Of a stretch of 60,846 bases of DNA, positions 1 through 9,002 are shown one piece after another. The number at the start of each line of letters is the position of its first letter. Positions within the stretch are counted from its first letter, which is position 1. A program made the position numbers and the translations under genes. The notes under the pieces are model-generated. The model was given only the letters and a program-made list of their open reading frames with translations, searched no databases and was not told the DNA's origin. This DNA comes from Tannerellaceae bacterium. GTDB lineage: Bacteria; Bacteroidota; Bacteroidia; Bacteroidales; Tannerellaceae. The DNA lies in NCBI GenBank assembly GCA_021201295.1, contig JAJQFE010000014.1, positions 1 to 60,846 of the forward strand, in the 5' to 3' direction.

Positions 1-108
1 TATCCAATTGGAGATTAAATAAATACACACAAAAAGGTGACGGGTGACTGAAAAATGCAGAAAAAAACCATGGGAAGAGTCGTTTTACCGGCAAAGACCT
101 CCCTGGAA

Positions 109-867
109 TCAGAAGGAGGGAAAGTCTGTTTTCTGGGGCAGGTATTCTTCCTGGATATGGGTCATACTTCCCCATAAACTGTACCGGGCTTTGGGATTGA
201 TCTGTTCCATAACGGCCAGCACCTCTTTCATCCGGGAACGGCTGGACCCTGATTCATACGGACAATTTTTCACCTGCTTCCGGTAGCCCCGCCATTCAGC
301 CATACGGACCAGTTCCTGTTCTTCCACCAGACAAAGCGGACGGATGATCTCCATATCAAATTTATCCATTTTCAGTTTAGGAGGCATCGTACCAAAAGCT
401 CCCTGGTGGATCAGGTTCATGAGCAGTGTCTGTAACAAGTCGTCCTGGTGATGTCCCAAAGCGATTTTATGGCAGTTGTGCTGTTTAGCCAGTTCGAACA
501 GGGCCTTCCGGCGCATCCAGGAACAGAGAAAACAGGGAGACTTCCGGGTATCGGTAGAAGCATCAAAGGAAGTTTCATGGACGATAAAGGGCAGTCCATA
601 AGCGTCTGCACAGCTTTTCAGGTAATCCAGGTCCGACCGGTAGGGAATATTACTCATCAGGATATGAGCCACTACTACTTCAAACCTGGGACGAAAGATC
701 CGGGAACGTCTTCCCAGTAATTCGACCAATGCCAGTGAATCCTTGCCGCCTGACAACCCGATCATTACCCGGTCCCCGTCAGCAATCAGGCCATATTCAA
801 AAATGGCTTTCTTCACCTTTTCCTCTATTTTTCCAAACAACCGTTCGTCTGCTGATAATTTTGCCAT
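109..867 (-). CDS. ttcA: TtcA-family tRNA 2-thiocytidine synthetase (PP-loop ATPase)
   Basis: 252-aa cytosolic enzyme of the PP-loop ATP pyrophosphatase family. The ATP-binding motif SGGKDS is at residues 39-44, a CxxC pair (CFLC) at 112-115, GHHQDD at about 139-143, and a further cysteine in NCPYE near 202. SGGKDS plus CxxC is the TtcA signature: the enzyme adenylates C32 of certain tRNAs and delivers sulfur, using an iron-sulfur cluster held by cysteines. It is transcribed divergently from the TPR gene at 981, with a 113-bp shared promoter region. A TAATTTTG-like -7 element lies on the minus strand at 885-892. Length is normal for the family. The alternative would be a TilS-like or generic PP-loop protein, but TilS lacks the CxxC. 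The ~108 bases after its stop hold no recognisable gene. Confidence 0.85.
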   Translation of the reverse strand: MAKLSADERLFGKIEEKVKKAIFEYGLIADGDRVMIGLSGGKDSLALVELLGRRSRIFRPRFEVVVAHILMSNIPYRSDLDYLKSCADAYGLPFIVHETSFDASTDTRKSPCFLCSWMRRKALFELAKQHNCHKIALGHHQDDLLQTLLMNLIHQGAFGTMPPKLKMDKFDMEIIRPLCLVEEQELVRMAEWRGYRKQVKNCPYESGSSRSRMKEVLAVMEQINPKARYSLWGSMTHIQEEYLPQKTDFPSF

Positions 868-938
868 ATCCCTGGATTAAGCTGCAAAATTATAGAATAT
901 ATCATTTACTATTCTATGGCTTAAGTAAAAAATATTAT

Positions 939-946
939 TAACTTTG
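939..946 (+). promoter_or_regulatory. Candidate Bacteroidetes -7 element for the TPR/NfeD/FloA operon
   Basis: TAACTTTG fits the -7 consensus TAnnTTTG and lies 34 bases before the ATG at 981. I see no convincing -33 TTTG at the right distance, so this is a half-site call. Confidence 0.4.
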
Positions 947-980
947 AAACTGGATATTTATATAATATTGATAAATAAGC

Positions 981-2417
981 ATGAGACTGTCAATAAAAAA
1001 AGGATTATATGCGATAGGTTTGTGGATATGTACACAGGGTATATATGCACAAACGCTGGAGCAGGCCAAAAAACTTTACAGCGAAGGACAATACGAAGAG
1101 GCAAAACCCACTTTTGAAAGATTAGTGAAACAGGCTCCCGGAAACGCGTCTTATAATCACTGGTATGGCGTATGCTGTTTGGAAACCGGTGATCCGGAGA
1201 ATGCCGAAAAATACCTTCAGGTAGGGGTAAAAAGAAAAGTACAGGAGTCCTACCGGTATATGGGAGAATTGTATTTCCAGACCTATCGTTTTGAGGAAGC
1301 AGCAGAGATGTTTCAGGAATATATCAACATCCTGACCAAGAAGAAACAGGATATTGATCCCTTTGAGGCCCGTCTTCAAACCGCCCTGAAAGCCCAGCGC
1401 ATGGTGGACCGGGTGGAAGATATACAGATCATAGATAGTGTGGTGGTGAATAAGAATGACTTTCTTTCCGCCTATGTGTTAAGTGAAGAAAGCGGTTCTG
1501 TCAGTTGGTTCAAAGACTTTTTCCGGACGAATGGGGAGGTAAACTCCACCGTTTATATGAACCAGAAAGAGGATAATATCCACTATGCCTGTCCGACAGA
1601 AGAGAATGGCTATAACATTTTCCGCCAGTCCCGCCTGTTAGACCAGTGGGGAGATGAGAAAGAATTACCCGCCAGTATTAATACGGAAGCGGACGAGAAC
1701 TATCCGTTTGTCTTATCCGATGGGGTGACGATCTATTATGCCTCTACGGGAAATGGTTCCATCGGAGGATATGACCTGTTCGTGACCCGTTACAATACCA
1801 ACTCGGAGACCTATCTGACACCGGAACATCTGGGCATGCCTTTTAATTCTCCGGCGAATGACTATATGATGGTGGTCGATGAACAGAAAGGATTAGGCTG
1901 GTTTGCTTCCGACAGAAACCAGCCGGAGGATAAAGTCTGTCTCTACCTGTATATGGTCAATGATTCCCGGAGCCGGATCGACAGTGAAGATATGGACATG
2001 AAGCGGGCACGTGCTGCCATCACTTCCATTGAAGACTCCTGGAAACCCGGAGTGGATTATTCGGAACTAATCCGTTTAGCCTACACGGAAATGCCCGGTG
2101 AACCTGACATACAGAAAGACTTTGAATTTATCATTACGAATCACTTAGTCTATTTCACCCTGGAAGAGATCCAGAGTCCGGAAGCCCGGAATATTTACGA
2201 AAAAGTAGTAGACCTGAACAGGCAGATCCGGGAACTGAATGAGAAATTAGCGGAGCTCCGGATTGCTTATACGGAAGGGAACAGAGCCAGAAAAGAACAA
2301 CTGGCCGCTTCCATTCTCGAAGCGGAAGACCAATTGAACCGGTTACTGGAACAACCGAACGGATTGGAACGGAAAGCCAGGAATGCTGAAATCAATTATT
2401 TAAAGATCAACCGTTAA
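981..2417 (+). CDS. Secreted TPR and PD40 (WD40-like) repeat protein
   Basis: 478 aa. It starts with a signal peptide (MRLSIKKGLYAIGLWI..., cleavage after about IYAQ, residue 24). TPR-like helices follow at about 25-125 (motifs such as EQAKKLYSEGQYEEA and YNHWYGVCCLETGDPENAEKY). A central PD40-like beta-propeller stretch at ~200-330 contains repeated blades ('ADENYPFVLSDG...', 'SIGGYDLF', 'GLGWFASDRN'). The last ~100 residues are a coiled coil (EIQSPEARNIYEKVVDLNRQ). These parts are typical of periplasmic or outer-membrane-associated scaffolds in Bacteroidetes. It is the first gene of a tight co-directional set with nfeD (16-bp gap), floA and a nucleoside phosphorylase. The exact role is unknown; a link to membrane organisation is inferred only from neighbours. 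Confidence 0.75.
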   Translation: MRLSIKKGLYAIGLWICTQGIYAQTLEQAKKLYSEGQYEEAKPTFERLVKQAPGNASYNHWYGVCCLETGDPENAEKYLQVGVKRKVQESYRYMGELYFQTYRFEEAAEMFQEYINILTKKKQDIDPFEARLQTALKAQRMVDRVEDIQIIDSVVVNKNDFLSAYVLSEESGSVSWFKDFFRTNGEVNSTVYMNQKEDNIHYACPTEENGYNIFRQSRLLDQWGDEKELPASINTEADENYPFVLSDGVTIYYASTGNGSIGGYDLFVTRYNTNSETYLTPEHLGMPFNSPANDYMMVVDEQKGLGWFASDRNQPEDKVCLYLYMVNDSRSRIDSEDMDMKRARAAITSIEDSWKPGVDYSELIRLAYTEMPGEPDIQKDFEFIITNHLVYFTLEEIQSPEARNIYEKVVDLNRQIRELNEKLAELRIAYTEGNRARKEQLAASILEAEDQLNRLLEQPNGLERKARNAEINYLKINR

Positions 2418-2433
2418 ACCGATATACAAACAG

Positions 2434-2907
2434 ATGCCGGATATTGCCATTATTATTGTCCTGTTAGGCGTAGCTATTTTCTTAGTCCTGTTAGAGATCT
2501 TCTTTCTACCGGGGATCACCGTCGCAGGCATAGGGGGTGCTGTTTTCACGATCGGAGGCATCTACTATGCCTATTCCGTAAGTGCCCTGGCAGGGAATGT
2601 CAGTTTGTTCCTGTCTTTGGTTATCTTCGGAGGTATCTTTGCCTGGTTACTCCGTTCCCGGTCTTTTCATCAGGTGGCCCTGCATGCCGAAGCGGATTCC
2701 CGGTTGACCTCCAGCCGGGAGTTAGGCATTCAGGAAGGGGATGAAGGGATGTCTGTTTCCCGGCTGGCCCCTATCGGGAAGGCCAGGATCAATGGGCTTA
2801 TAGTAGAAGCCAAATCGACCGGCGATTTTATTCCAGAAGAGACTCCCGTAGTCGTAGTGCGGGTAGACGGCTACAATGTAATTGTCAAAATGAAGAATGA
2901 AGCATAA
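2434..2907 (+). CDS. NfeD-like membrane protein
   Basis: 157 aa. The N-terminal half has three hydrophobic segments (about 4-30, 32-50, 56-73) with the 'LLEIFFLPGITVAGIGG' signature of NfeD proteins. The C-terminal ~70 residues (from about EGDEGMSVSRLAPIGKARI to VDGYNVIVKM) form the OB-fold NfeD domain. NfeD proteins are partners of SPFH/flotillin proteins, and here the next gene, 15 bp downstream, encodes FloA, which supports the call. It is the short form without the ClpP-like protease domain. Likely role: scaffolding or maturing FloA-rich membrane microdomains in the inner membrane. Confidence 0.88.
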   Translation: MPDIAIIIVLLGVAIFLVLLEIFFLPGITVAGIGGAVFTIGGIYYAYSVSALAGNVSLFLSLVIFGGIFAWLLRSRSFHQVALHAEADSRLTSSRELGIQEGDEGMSVSRLAPIGKARINGLIVEAKSTGDFIPEETPVVVVRVDGYNVIVKMKNEA

Positions 2908-2922
2908 CAAATCAGATTAAAC

Positions 2923-3921
2923 ATGGAAGCGGAATTAAATTTTTTACCGATTATCCTTTTAGGAGTGGCCGTTATTTTACTGGTCATCTTTTTTTACTAC
3001 GTCCCGTTCCTCCTATGGATCTCAGCCAAAGTATCAGGGGTACATATTTCCCTGATCCAGTTATTTTTGATGCGTATCCGTAACGTACCTCCATACGTCA
3101 TTACACGGGCTATGATCGAGGCACACAAAGCCGGTCTGAAATCCCTGACCCGGGATGAACTGGAAGCCCACTATCTGGCAGGAGGACACGTGGAACGAGT
3201 GGTACATGCCTTAGTATCTGCCTCAAAAGCCAATATTGATCTTCCTTTCCAAATGGCAACCGCCATAGACCTGGCCGGACGTGATGTATTTGAAGCCGTA
3301 CAGATGTCTGTTAACCCGAAGGTGATCGATACCCCGCCGGTAGCAGCCGTGGCCAAAGATGGTATCCAGTTGATTGCCAAAGCCCGCGTCACCGTACGCG
3401 CCAGTATCAAACAATTAGTAGGGGGTGCCGGAGAAGAAACGATCTTAGCCCGTGTGGGAGAAGGGATTGTCTCTTCCATCGGTTCATCAGAGACGCATAA
3501 AACCGTATTGGAAAATCCGGATTCTATTTCGAAACTGGTACTCCGCAAAGGATTGGATGCCGGAACGGCCTTTGAGATCCTTTCGATTGATATCGCGGAT
3601 ATCGATATAGGTAAGAACATCGGTGCCGTCCTGCAGATGGACCAGGCACAGGCGGATAAGAACATTGCCCAGGCCAAAGCGGAAGAACGCCGTGCCATGG
3701 CGGTAGCCCTCGAACAGGAGATGAAAGCGAAGGCGCAGGAAGCCAAAGCGAAAGTGATCGAAGCGGAGGCAGAAGTGCCTAAAGCCATGGCGGAAGCCTT
3801 CCGTTCCGGTAATTTAGGAATTATGGATTACTATAAGATGAAAAATATTGAGGCGGATACGTCTATGCGGGAAACTATCGCCAAACCGGCCAGCGGACCC
3901 ACCAAACCTCTAAAAGATTAA
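2923..3921 (+). CDS. floA: Flotillin-like protein FloA
   Basis: 332 aa, the usual FloA length. An N-terminal hydrophobic hairpin (about 8-34) is followed by a cytoplasmic SPFH/band-7-like domain ([28 protein letters not shown]) and an Ala/Lys/Glu-rich coiled coil at about 245-295 ([17 protein letters not shown]). These features are diagnostic of FloA (formerly UPF0365/YqfA). FloA assembles functional membrane microdomains at the inner membrane. It sits between nfeD and a phosphorylase gene that begins only 3 bp after its stop, so they are probably co-translated. A long reading frame on the opposite strand is a composition artefact of the Ala-rich coding sequence. Confidence 0.95.
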   Translation: MEAELNFLPIILLGVAVILLVIFFYYVPFLLWISAKVSGVHISLIQLFLMRIRNVPPYVITRAMIEAHKAGLKSLTRDELEAHYLAGGHVERVVHALVSASKANIDLPFQMATAIDLAGRDVFEAVQMSVNPKVIDTPPVAAVAKDGIQLIAKARVTVRASIKQLVGGAGEETILARVGEGIVSSIGSSETHKTVLENPDSISKLVLRKGLDAGTAFEILSIDIADIDIGKNIGAVLQMDQAQADKNIAQAKAEERRAMAVALEQEMKAKAQEAKAKVIEAEAEVPKAMAEAFRSGNLGIMDYYKMKNIEADTSMRETIAKPASGPTKPLKD

Positions 3922-3924
3922 CCT

Positions 3925-4794
3925 ATGCGAGTGATTTCTCCCTCGGAACTTATTATCAATGCAGACGAAAGTGCTTTTCACTTACATCTGAAACCGGAAC
4001 AGTTAGCCGATAAAGTGATCTTAGTCGGGGATCCGGAACGGGTATCTACCGTGGCGGGTTATTTCGATACGCAGGAATGTGATATATCCAGCCGGGAGTT
4101 CCACTCCATCACCGGGACTTACCGGGGAAAAAGAATCACCGTAGTCTCCCACGGGATCGGTACGGATAATATAGATATCGTCCTGACCGAACTGGATGCG
4201 TTAGCGAATATTGACTTTGAGACCCGTACGGTTCTGCCGGAACTCCGCCAGCTTACTTTAGTGCGTATCGGGACCTCCGGTGGCCTGCAACCTTTTGTTC
4301 CTGTCGGTACGTATGTAGCCGCAGAAAAATCCATCGGTTTTGACGGTGTGCTCTATTTCTATGCGAATAGCGAACAGATCCGGGACCTCTCGTTTGAAAA
4401 AGAACTGACGGATCAATTAGACTGGCAGCTCCCAGGGATTCAACCCTATGTCGTGAACTCGGACCCGGATTTGCTGCAACAGATTATCCGGAATGACATC
4501 GTAAAAGGAATAACGATTGCTGCCAACGGATTTTATGGCCCGCAAGGCCGTGAACTGCGTCTGCCGTTAGCCGATCCGCAACTAAACCGGAAAATTGAGG
4601 CTTTCGGATATGAAGGGAAAAAGATCACCAATTTTGAGATGGAAAGTTCTTCCCTGGCCGGCCTGGCTGCCTTAATGGGCCACAAAGCCATGACGGTCTG
4701 CTGCATCATCGCCGGCAGGGTAGAGAAAAACATGAATACCAATTATAAAGGAACCATCACAGACCTGATCGAAAAAGTGCTGGATAGGATTTAA
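3925..4794 (+). CDS. Nucleoside phosphorylase (uridine phosphorylase-like)
   Basis: 289-aa PNP/UDP phosphorylase-family enzyme. Family blocks visible are DKVILVGDPERV near residue 30 (phosphate binding), VVSHGIGTDNIDIVLTEL at about 75, TLVRIGTSGGLQ at about 113 (ribose/phosphate site), and NFEMESSSLAGLAALMGHKA near 240 (Met-Glu ribose contact). It reversibly phosphorolyses a nucleoside to base and (deoxy)ribose-1-phosphate in pyrimidine or purine salvage. Substrate preference cannot be fixed by eye; the layout resembles Bacteroidetes uridine phosphorylases. It begins 3 bp after floA and is probably the last gene of that operon, since the following 500 bp are repeat DNA. Confidence 0.85.
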   Translation: MRVISPSELIINADESAFHLHLKPEQLADKVILVGDPERVSTVAGYFDTQECDISSREFHSITGTYRGKRITVVSHGIGTDNIDIVLTELDALANIDFETRTVLPELRQLTLVRIGTSGGLQPFVPVGTYVAAEKSIGFDGVLYFYANSEQIRDLSFEKELTDQLDWQLPGIQPYVVNSDPDLLQQIIRNDIVKGITIAANGFYGPQGRELRLPLADPQLNRKIEAFGYEGKKITNFEMESSSLAGLAALMGHKAMTVCCIIAGRVEKNMNTNYKGTITDLIEKVLDRI

Positions 4795-4819
4795 GACCGA
4801 TCCTGCCGTTATTTAGGAA

Positions 4820-5294
4820 GAAAGAGGGTGTACCAAAAGTCTATATGCTCTTTGACCAAGTTACAGATTGTAAGCCCAAAGGGCTTGAATATAAATAACC
4901 GCGGGTGAAACCTAGTCATGTTCGGAAGATTTACCATGTCGTTAAATAGCTGAATTTCAGAGTGTCTATTCCCCTCTCGAGAGGGGTTAGGGGTGTGTGA
5001 CAGATACCACTGGCCTATGAATTACAATTGTCCGGCTCCTTTTTGCTTCCATGGGGATCCTAAAGGAATAAAAACAGCTGTAATTCCTGCCTCTTTATCT
5101 CCGTAACACACCCCCTGCCCCTCTCAAGAGAGGAGATAAATCTCCTGTTTTTGAGATCATTAAAGATGAAATAAAATCTTCCGAACATGACTGGGTTCCA
5201 CCCGGGGTTATTCACATGTTATCCCTTTTGGGGTAACTACTTATAAATCGTAACTTTTTAATTTTCTTGTTTTACTTTTGGCACACCCTCTTTC
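4820..5294. repeat. Non-coding terminal-inverted-repeat element, copy 1 (with nested insert)
   Basis: About 475 bp. It is bounded by 21-bp terminal inverted repeats (4820-4840 and 5274-5294, one mismatch) with core GAGGGTGTACCAAAAGT. Inside are sub-palindromes around GCCCAAAGGGC and CCCGGGG-type stretches. No ORF of its own. The same outer arms recur in opposite orientation at 9003-9282, so this is a dispersed, MITE-like family. It lies between the nucleoside phosphorylase and the sulfatase pseudogene and fills the whole gap. Its centre is occupied by a different palindromic element. Confidence 0.85.
4914..5192. repeat. Inner palindromic element nested in repeat copy 1
   Basis: Perfect 19-bp terminal inverted repeats (4914-4932 and 5174-5192; core CATGTTCGGAAGATTT). 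A second inverted pair lies inside at about 4970-4999 and 5104-5135 (CCCCTCTCGAGAGGGG and CCCCTCTCAAGAGAGG types). It is absent from the otherwise related copy at 9003-9282, which implies insertion into the outer element or replacement of its core. Confidence 0.75.
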
Positions 5295-5316
5295 TTTTTC
5301 TTCTGTTGAGGGAGAA

Positions 5317-6729
5317 TTACGGATAGTTTTCCGTTAATCCCGGTTCACGGCGGGCCACTCCTTTGACCCGGGTCAGGTCATCTCCCAACTCTGCCCGCAT
5401 CTCATCTGCTATCCGCATCAATTTAGCGACCTCTTCCGGATAGTGTGAGAGGACATTGTAACGTTCTCCCGGATCCCGGCGAAGATCATAGAGCTCCGCT
5501 TTTTTTATTTCCAGGTTGGTGAGTTTTCCTGGCATCCCGTCATTTCCCGGCACATAAGCTCCATAGGTAACATACCGGTGGGGAAACACTAATTTGAAGG
5601 TTCCATCGGTCACTGCTTCCAGGTCATTTACATGAAAATAATAGACAAAGGATGTTCTCGGGTGAGCTCCTGTCTCTCCTTTTATTAACGGTACTAAGCT
5701 CACTCTGTCTATTGTACGTTCGGGAAGTGGGGCTCCGCTTAACCCGGCAACGGTAGGGAACAGGTCGATATTAGCAGCCAGTTGGTTACAGGAGGTAGCC
5801 GGTTCGATCACTCCTTTCCAGTACATCACACAAGGCACCCGGTTCCCTCCGTCAAAGGTCGTCGCCTTGGCTTCCCGTAAGCCTGCCGCAGACCCGGCGT
5901 GATTTCCGTAATTGGCCCAGGGTCCGTTATCCGAAGTCAGGATCACTAAGGTATGTTCTTCCAGATTCAGTTCACGCAGGGTTCTCAGGATCTCTCCTAC
6001 ACTCCAGTCTAATTCCATCATCACATCTCCATATAAGCCCTGTTCACTTTTCCCTTTGAACTTATCCGAAACAGCCAGCGGGACATGCGGCATGGAATGG
6101 GCCAGACAGACTAAGAACGGTTGGTGTTGATTCTTGTGTATAAAGTTTACCGTACGGTTGGTATAGTCTGTGGTAAACCGGGTCTGGTCCGTATTATAAC
6201 CGACAATCTCATTCCCCTCATAGGTAGGCAGGTCCGGGAAATTGAATACCTATCCCTGTTGCGGATGATAGGGCCACATATCATTAGAATAAGGCAGGCC
6301 ATAGTATTCATCAAAACCGTTTTGCAAAGGCATAAACTGCCGGTGATCCCCCAGGTGCCATTTCCCGAAAACGGCCGTACTGTATCCTTTCTGTTTGACT
6401 AATTCACCGATGGTCATCTCTTCCGGACTGATCCCATAGGTTGACCCCGGTCCCGGTGCCCCGGAAAAACCGATCCGGTTCGGATAACACCCTGTTAATA
6501 ACCCGGCACGGGAAGCTCCGCTGATAGGCTGGGCCACCAGAAAATGAGTAAAACGCATGCCTTCGGCTGCCATCCGGTCGATGTTAGATGTTTGATATCC
6601 GATCGCCCCGTTATAGGAGAAATCCCCGAATCCGGCATCATCCAGATTAATAATAACAAAGTTGGTGTAATCTGCAGCCAGCGCAGAAAAAGATAAGCCT
6701 GACGTTACGAACAGAAGTATATGCTTCAT
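5317..6729 (-). pseudogene. Sulfatase (S1 family, serine-type), broken by an in-frame TAG
   Basis: 471-codon gene with an amber codon at 6250-6252 (minus strand). The frame is the same before and after, so a single nonsense change explains the break (ancestor probably CAG or AAG). The N-terminal part has a signal peptide, metal-binding DD in IINLDDAGFGD and the formylglycine motif region QPISGASRAGLLTG, where Ser stands in the modified position (serine-type site). The C-terminal part has ILTSDNGPWANYGNHAGSA and a final sulfatase beta domain. Such enzymes release sulfate from host or algal glycans in the periplasm. It lies next to repeat copy 1 and is not linked to an anaerobic sulfatase maturase in this window. 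It is probably non-functional unless the amber codon is read through. Confidence 0.85.
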
Positions 6730-6775
6730 GGTATCTGTATATTAATTTAGTGATTCCGTGTCTTTGTTCCTCCTG

Positions 6776-6810
6776 CAAAGATAGCCTTTTTTACTGTTTT
6801 AAAAAGCAAA
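6776..6810 (-). promoter_or_regulatory. Candidate promoter of the sulfatase gene
   Basis: Minus-strand -7 element TATCTTTG (6776-6783) with TTTG at 6807-6810. The 23-bp spacing is slightly longer than usual. It lies 46 bp upstream of the ATG. Confidence 0.45.
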
Positions 6811-6862
6811 TCCACCCGGTAGCTTTCTCCGGAATGAGAGGAAATATCTGAAGAAAAAAGCG

Positions 6863-6870
6863 TACATTTG
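6863..6870 (+). promoter_or_regulatory. Candidate -7 element for topB
   Basis: TACATTTG matches TAnnTTTG, 32 bases before the topB start codon. No clear -33 TTTG. Confidence 0.45.
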
Positions 6871-6902
6871 TTTACTTATTAATGAAGGGATTTTGTTTGT
6901 AG

Positions 6903-8969
6903 ATGAAAGTTTGTATTGCTGAAAAGCCCAGTGTTGCCCGTGAGATTGCCGAAGTACTCGGAGCAAAAAAAAGGATGAATGGATACATAGAAGGAAATGG
7001 TTACCAGGTCACCTGGACCTTTGGCCATTTATGTACGCTGAAAGAACCTCATGAATATGCTCCCGAATGGAAACGCTGGAGTCTGGCATCCCTTCCGATG
7101 ATCCCTCCCCGGTTTGGGATTAAACTGATTGACAGTCCCTCCTATGAAGAACAATTCAAAATCATTGAAGGGTTGGTCCAACAGGCGGAGATGGTGATTA
7201 ACTGTGGTGATGCCGGCCAGGAGGGAGAGCTGATCCAGCACTGGGTGCTGCAGAAAGCCGGTTGTCACTGTCCGGTCTACCGTTTATGGATCTCTTCCCT
7301 GACGGAAGAATCAATCCGGGAAGGATTTGAAAAATTAAAAGACCAAAGCGAATTTTCCAGATTGTATGAAGCCGGGCTTTCCCGGGCTATCGGTGACTGG
7401 CTGTTAGGGATGAATGCCACCCGCCTGTACACCTTACGGTATGGGCAGAATAAACAGGTGCTGTCTATCGGCAGGGTGCAAACCCCTACCCTGGCTCTTA
7501 TTGTGAACCGGCATGCGGAAATTGAAAATTTCACTCCGGAGCCTTACTGGGAATTAAAGACTGTGTACCGGCATACGACTTTTTCTGCCACGAAAGGGAA
7601 ATTTACCCAAAAAGAAGAGGGGAAAGCTTTTCTGGAAGTGGTTCGGCAGGAAGATTTTACGGTAACGGATGTGTCAGAGAAGAAAGGGAAGGAATATGCT
7701 CCCCGGCTGTTTGACCTGACCTCTTTGCAGGTGGAATGTAATAAGAAGTTTGCTTTTACTGCGGATGATACGCTGAAGCTGATCCAGTCCATGTATGAAA
7801 AGAAGGTGACTACTTATCCCCGTGTAGATACCACTTTCCTGAGTGATGATATCTATCCGAAAGTTCCGGCCACGCTGAAAGGGTTAGTGGATTATACGGA
7901 ATTAACCGCTCCCTTAGCCGGTAAGAAACTACCCAAAAGTAAAAAGGTCTTTGATAGTGCCAAAGTAACCGATCACCATGCCATTATTCCCACAGGCGTT
8001 CCGGCCCGGAACCTGGCGGAGAATGAACGGAAAGTATATGATCTGGTGGTCAAACGGTTTATTACGGCTTTTTATCCGGATTGTGAGATCTCCACCACTA
8101 CTGTCTTAGGGAAAGTGGGGAAAGTGGATTTTAAAGTCACCTGGAAGCAGATCCTGAAACCGGGATGGCGGGTGGTATTTGGTGCGGAACAGAAAGACCC
8201 GGATGCCGAACCTACGGAGGAAGAGGGCGTATTACCTGAATTTACCAAAGGTGAAAGTGGGCCTCATACGCCCACTTTAGGGGAAAAATGGACCCAACCT
8301 CCCAAACCTTATACGGAAGCGACTTTGCTCCGGGTGATGGAAACAGCCGGGAAATTGGTGGAGAATGAGGAGCTGCGGGATGCCCTGAAAGAAAATGGGA
8401 TCGGTCGTCCCTCCACCCGGGCGGCTATTATAGAAACATTATTTAAACGGAACTACATCCGTAAGGAACGGAAAAACCTGTTTCCTACGCCTACGGGTAT
8501 GGAACTGATCGGCACGATCCGGGAAGAATTACTGAAAAGTGCTGAATTAACCGGACTCTGGGAAAAGAAACTGCGCCAGATCGAACGGGGCACGTATGAG
8601 GCACGCACGTTTCTGGAAGAGCTGAAACAATTGGTCCACCAGGTAGTGATCAACGTGCTGTCAGACCAGTCTACCCATAGTATTACCATTCAGGAACAAC
8701 CGGCTAAGGAAGAACTTAAAAAAGAGAAAAAGGAAAAGAAACCCCGTAAGCCTCGGGCCAGAAAAGAGCCGAAGGAGAAAAAAGAAAAATCGTCCGCTCC
8801 TCTGAAACCGACCTGTCCCATCTGCAAAAAGGGAGGGATACTGAGAGAAAAAACGGCGTATGGCTGTGCGGAATATAAAAACGGATGTACTTTCCAGATG
8901 GATTATGCTACGTACGGGGAGGGATTAAGCGATGAAGAGCTGGTGGCAATCATCAGTACCCTGAAATAA
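6903..8969 (+). CDS. topB: DNA topoisomerase III
   Basis: 688-aa type IA topoisomerase. The N-terminal Toprim domain starts MKVCIAEKPSVAREIAEVLG, with acidic metal residues in NCGDAGQEGEL (~101-111). SIGRVQTPTL is the conserved core motif. The catalytic tyrosine is Tyr305 in YPRVDTTFL. GIGRPSTRA marks the domain-III/IV motif. A Lys/Glu-rich linker (about 600-635) precedes a C-terminal four-cysteine zinc ribbon (CPIC...C...C). It decatenates and relaxes single-stranded crossovers. Topoisomerase III copies also travel on mobile elements, but the full length, intact frame and absence of transfer genes argue for the chromosomal gene. The two repeat copies bracket this gene and the sulfatase in inverted orientation. 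Confidence 0.93.
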   Translation: MKVCIAEKPSVAREIAEVLGAKKRMNGYIEGNGYQVTWTFGHLCTLKEPHEYAPEWKRWSLASLPMIPPRFGIKLIDSPSYEEQFKIIEGLVQQAEMVINCGDAGQEGELIQHWVLQKAGCHCPVYRLWISSLTEESIREGFEKLKDQSEFSRLYEAGLSRAIGDWLLGMNATRLYTLRYGQNKQVLSIGRVQTPTLALIVNRHAEIENFTPEPYWELKTVYRHTTFSATKGKFTQKEEGKAFLEVVRQEDFTVTDVSEKKGKEYAPRLFDLTSLQVECNKKFAFTADDTLKLIQSMYEKKVTTYPRVDTTFLSDDIYPKVPATLKGLVDYTELTAPLAGKKLPKSKKVFDSAKVTDHHAIIPTGVPARNLAENERKVYDLVVKRFITAFYPDCEISTTTVLGKVGKVDFKVTWKQILKPGWRVVFGAEQKDPDAEPTEEEGVLPEFTKGESGPHTPTLGEKWTQPPKPYTEATLLRVMETAGKLVENEELRDALKENGIGRPSTRAAIIETLFKRNYIRKERKNLFPTPTGMELIGTIREELLKSAELTGLWEKKLRQIERGTYEARTFLEELKQLVHQVVINVLSDQSTHSITIQEQPAKEELKKEKKEKKPRKPRARKEPKEKKEKSSAPLKPTCPICKKGGILREKTAYGCAEYKNGCTFQMDYATYGEGLSDEELVAIISTLK

Positions 8970-9002
8970 CTTACTGCTACACCAATACCAGGCAGTATAT
9001 CA

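Noticed and set aside
44-286. 80-codon plus-strand frame at the window start
   Set aside because: It overlaps ttcA in antisense and has no recognisable features.
3171-3788. Long antisense reading frame opposite floA (about 205 codons)
   Set aside because: It is a mirror of the Ala/Lys/Glu-rich coding strand and has no domain features or start signals.
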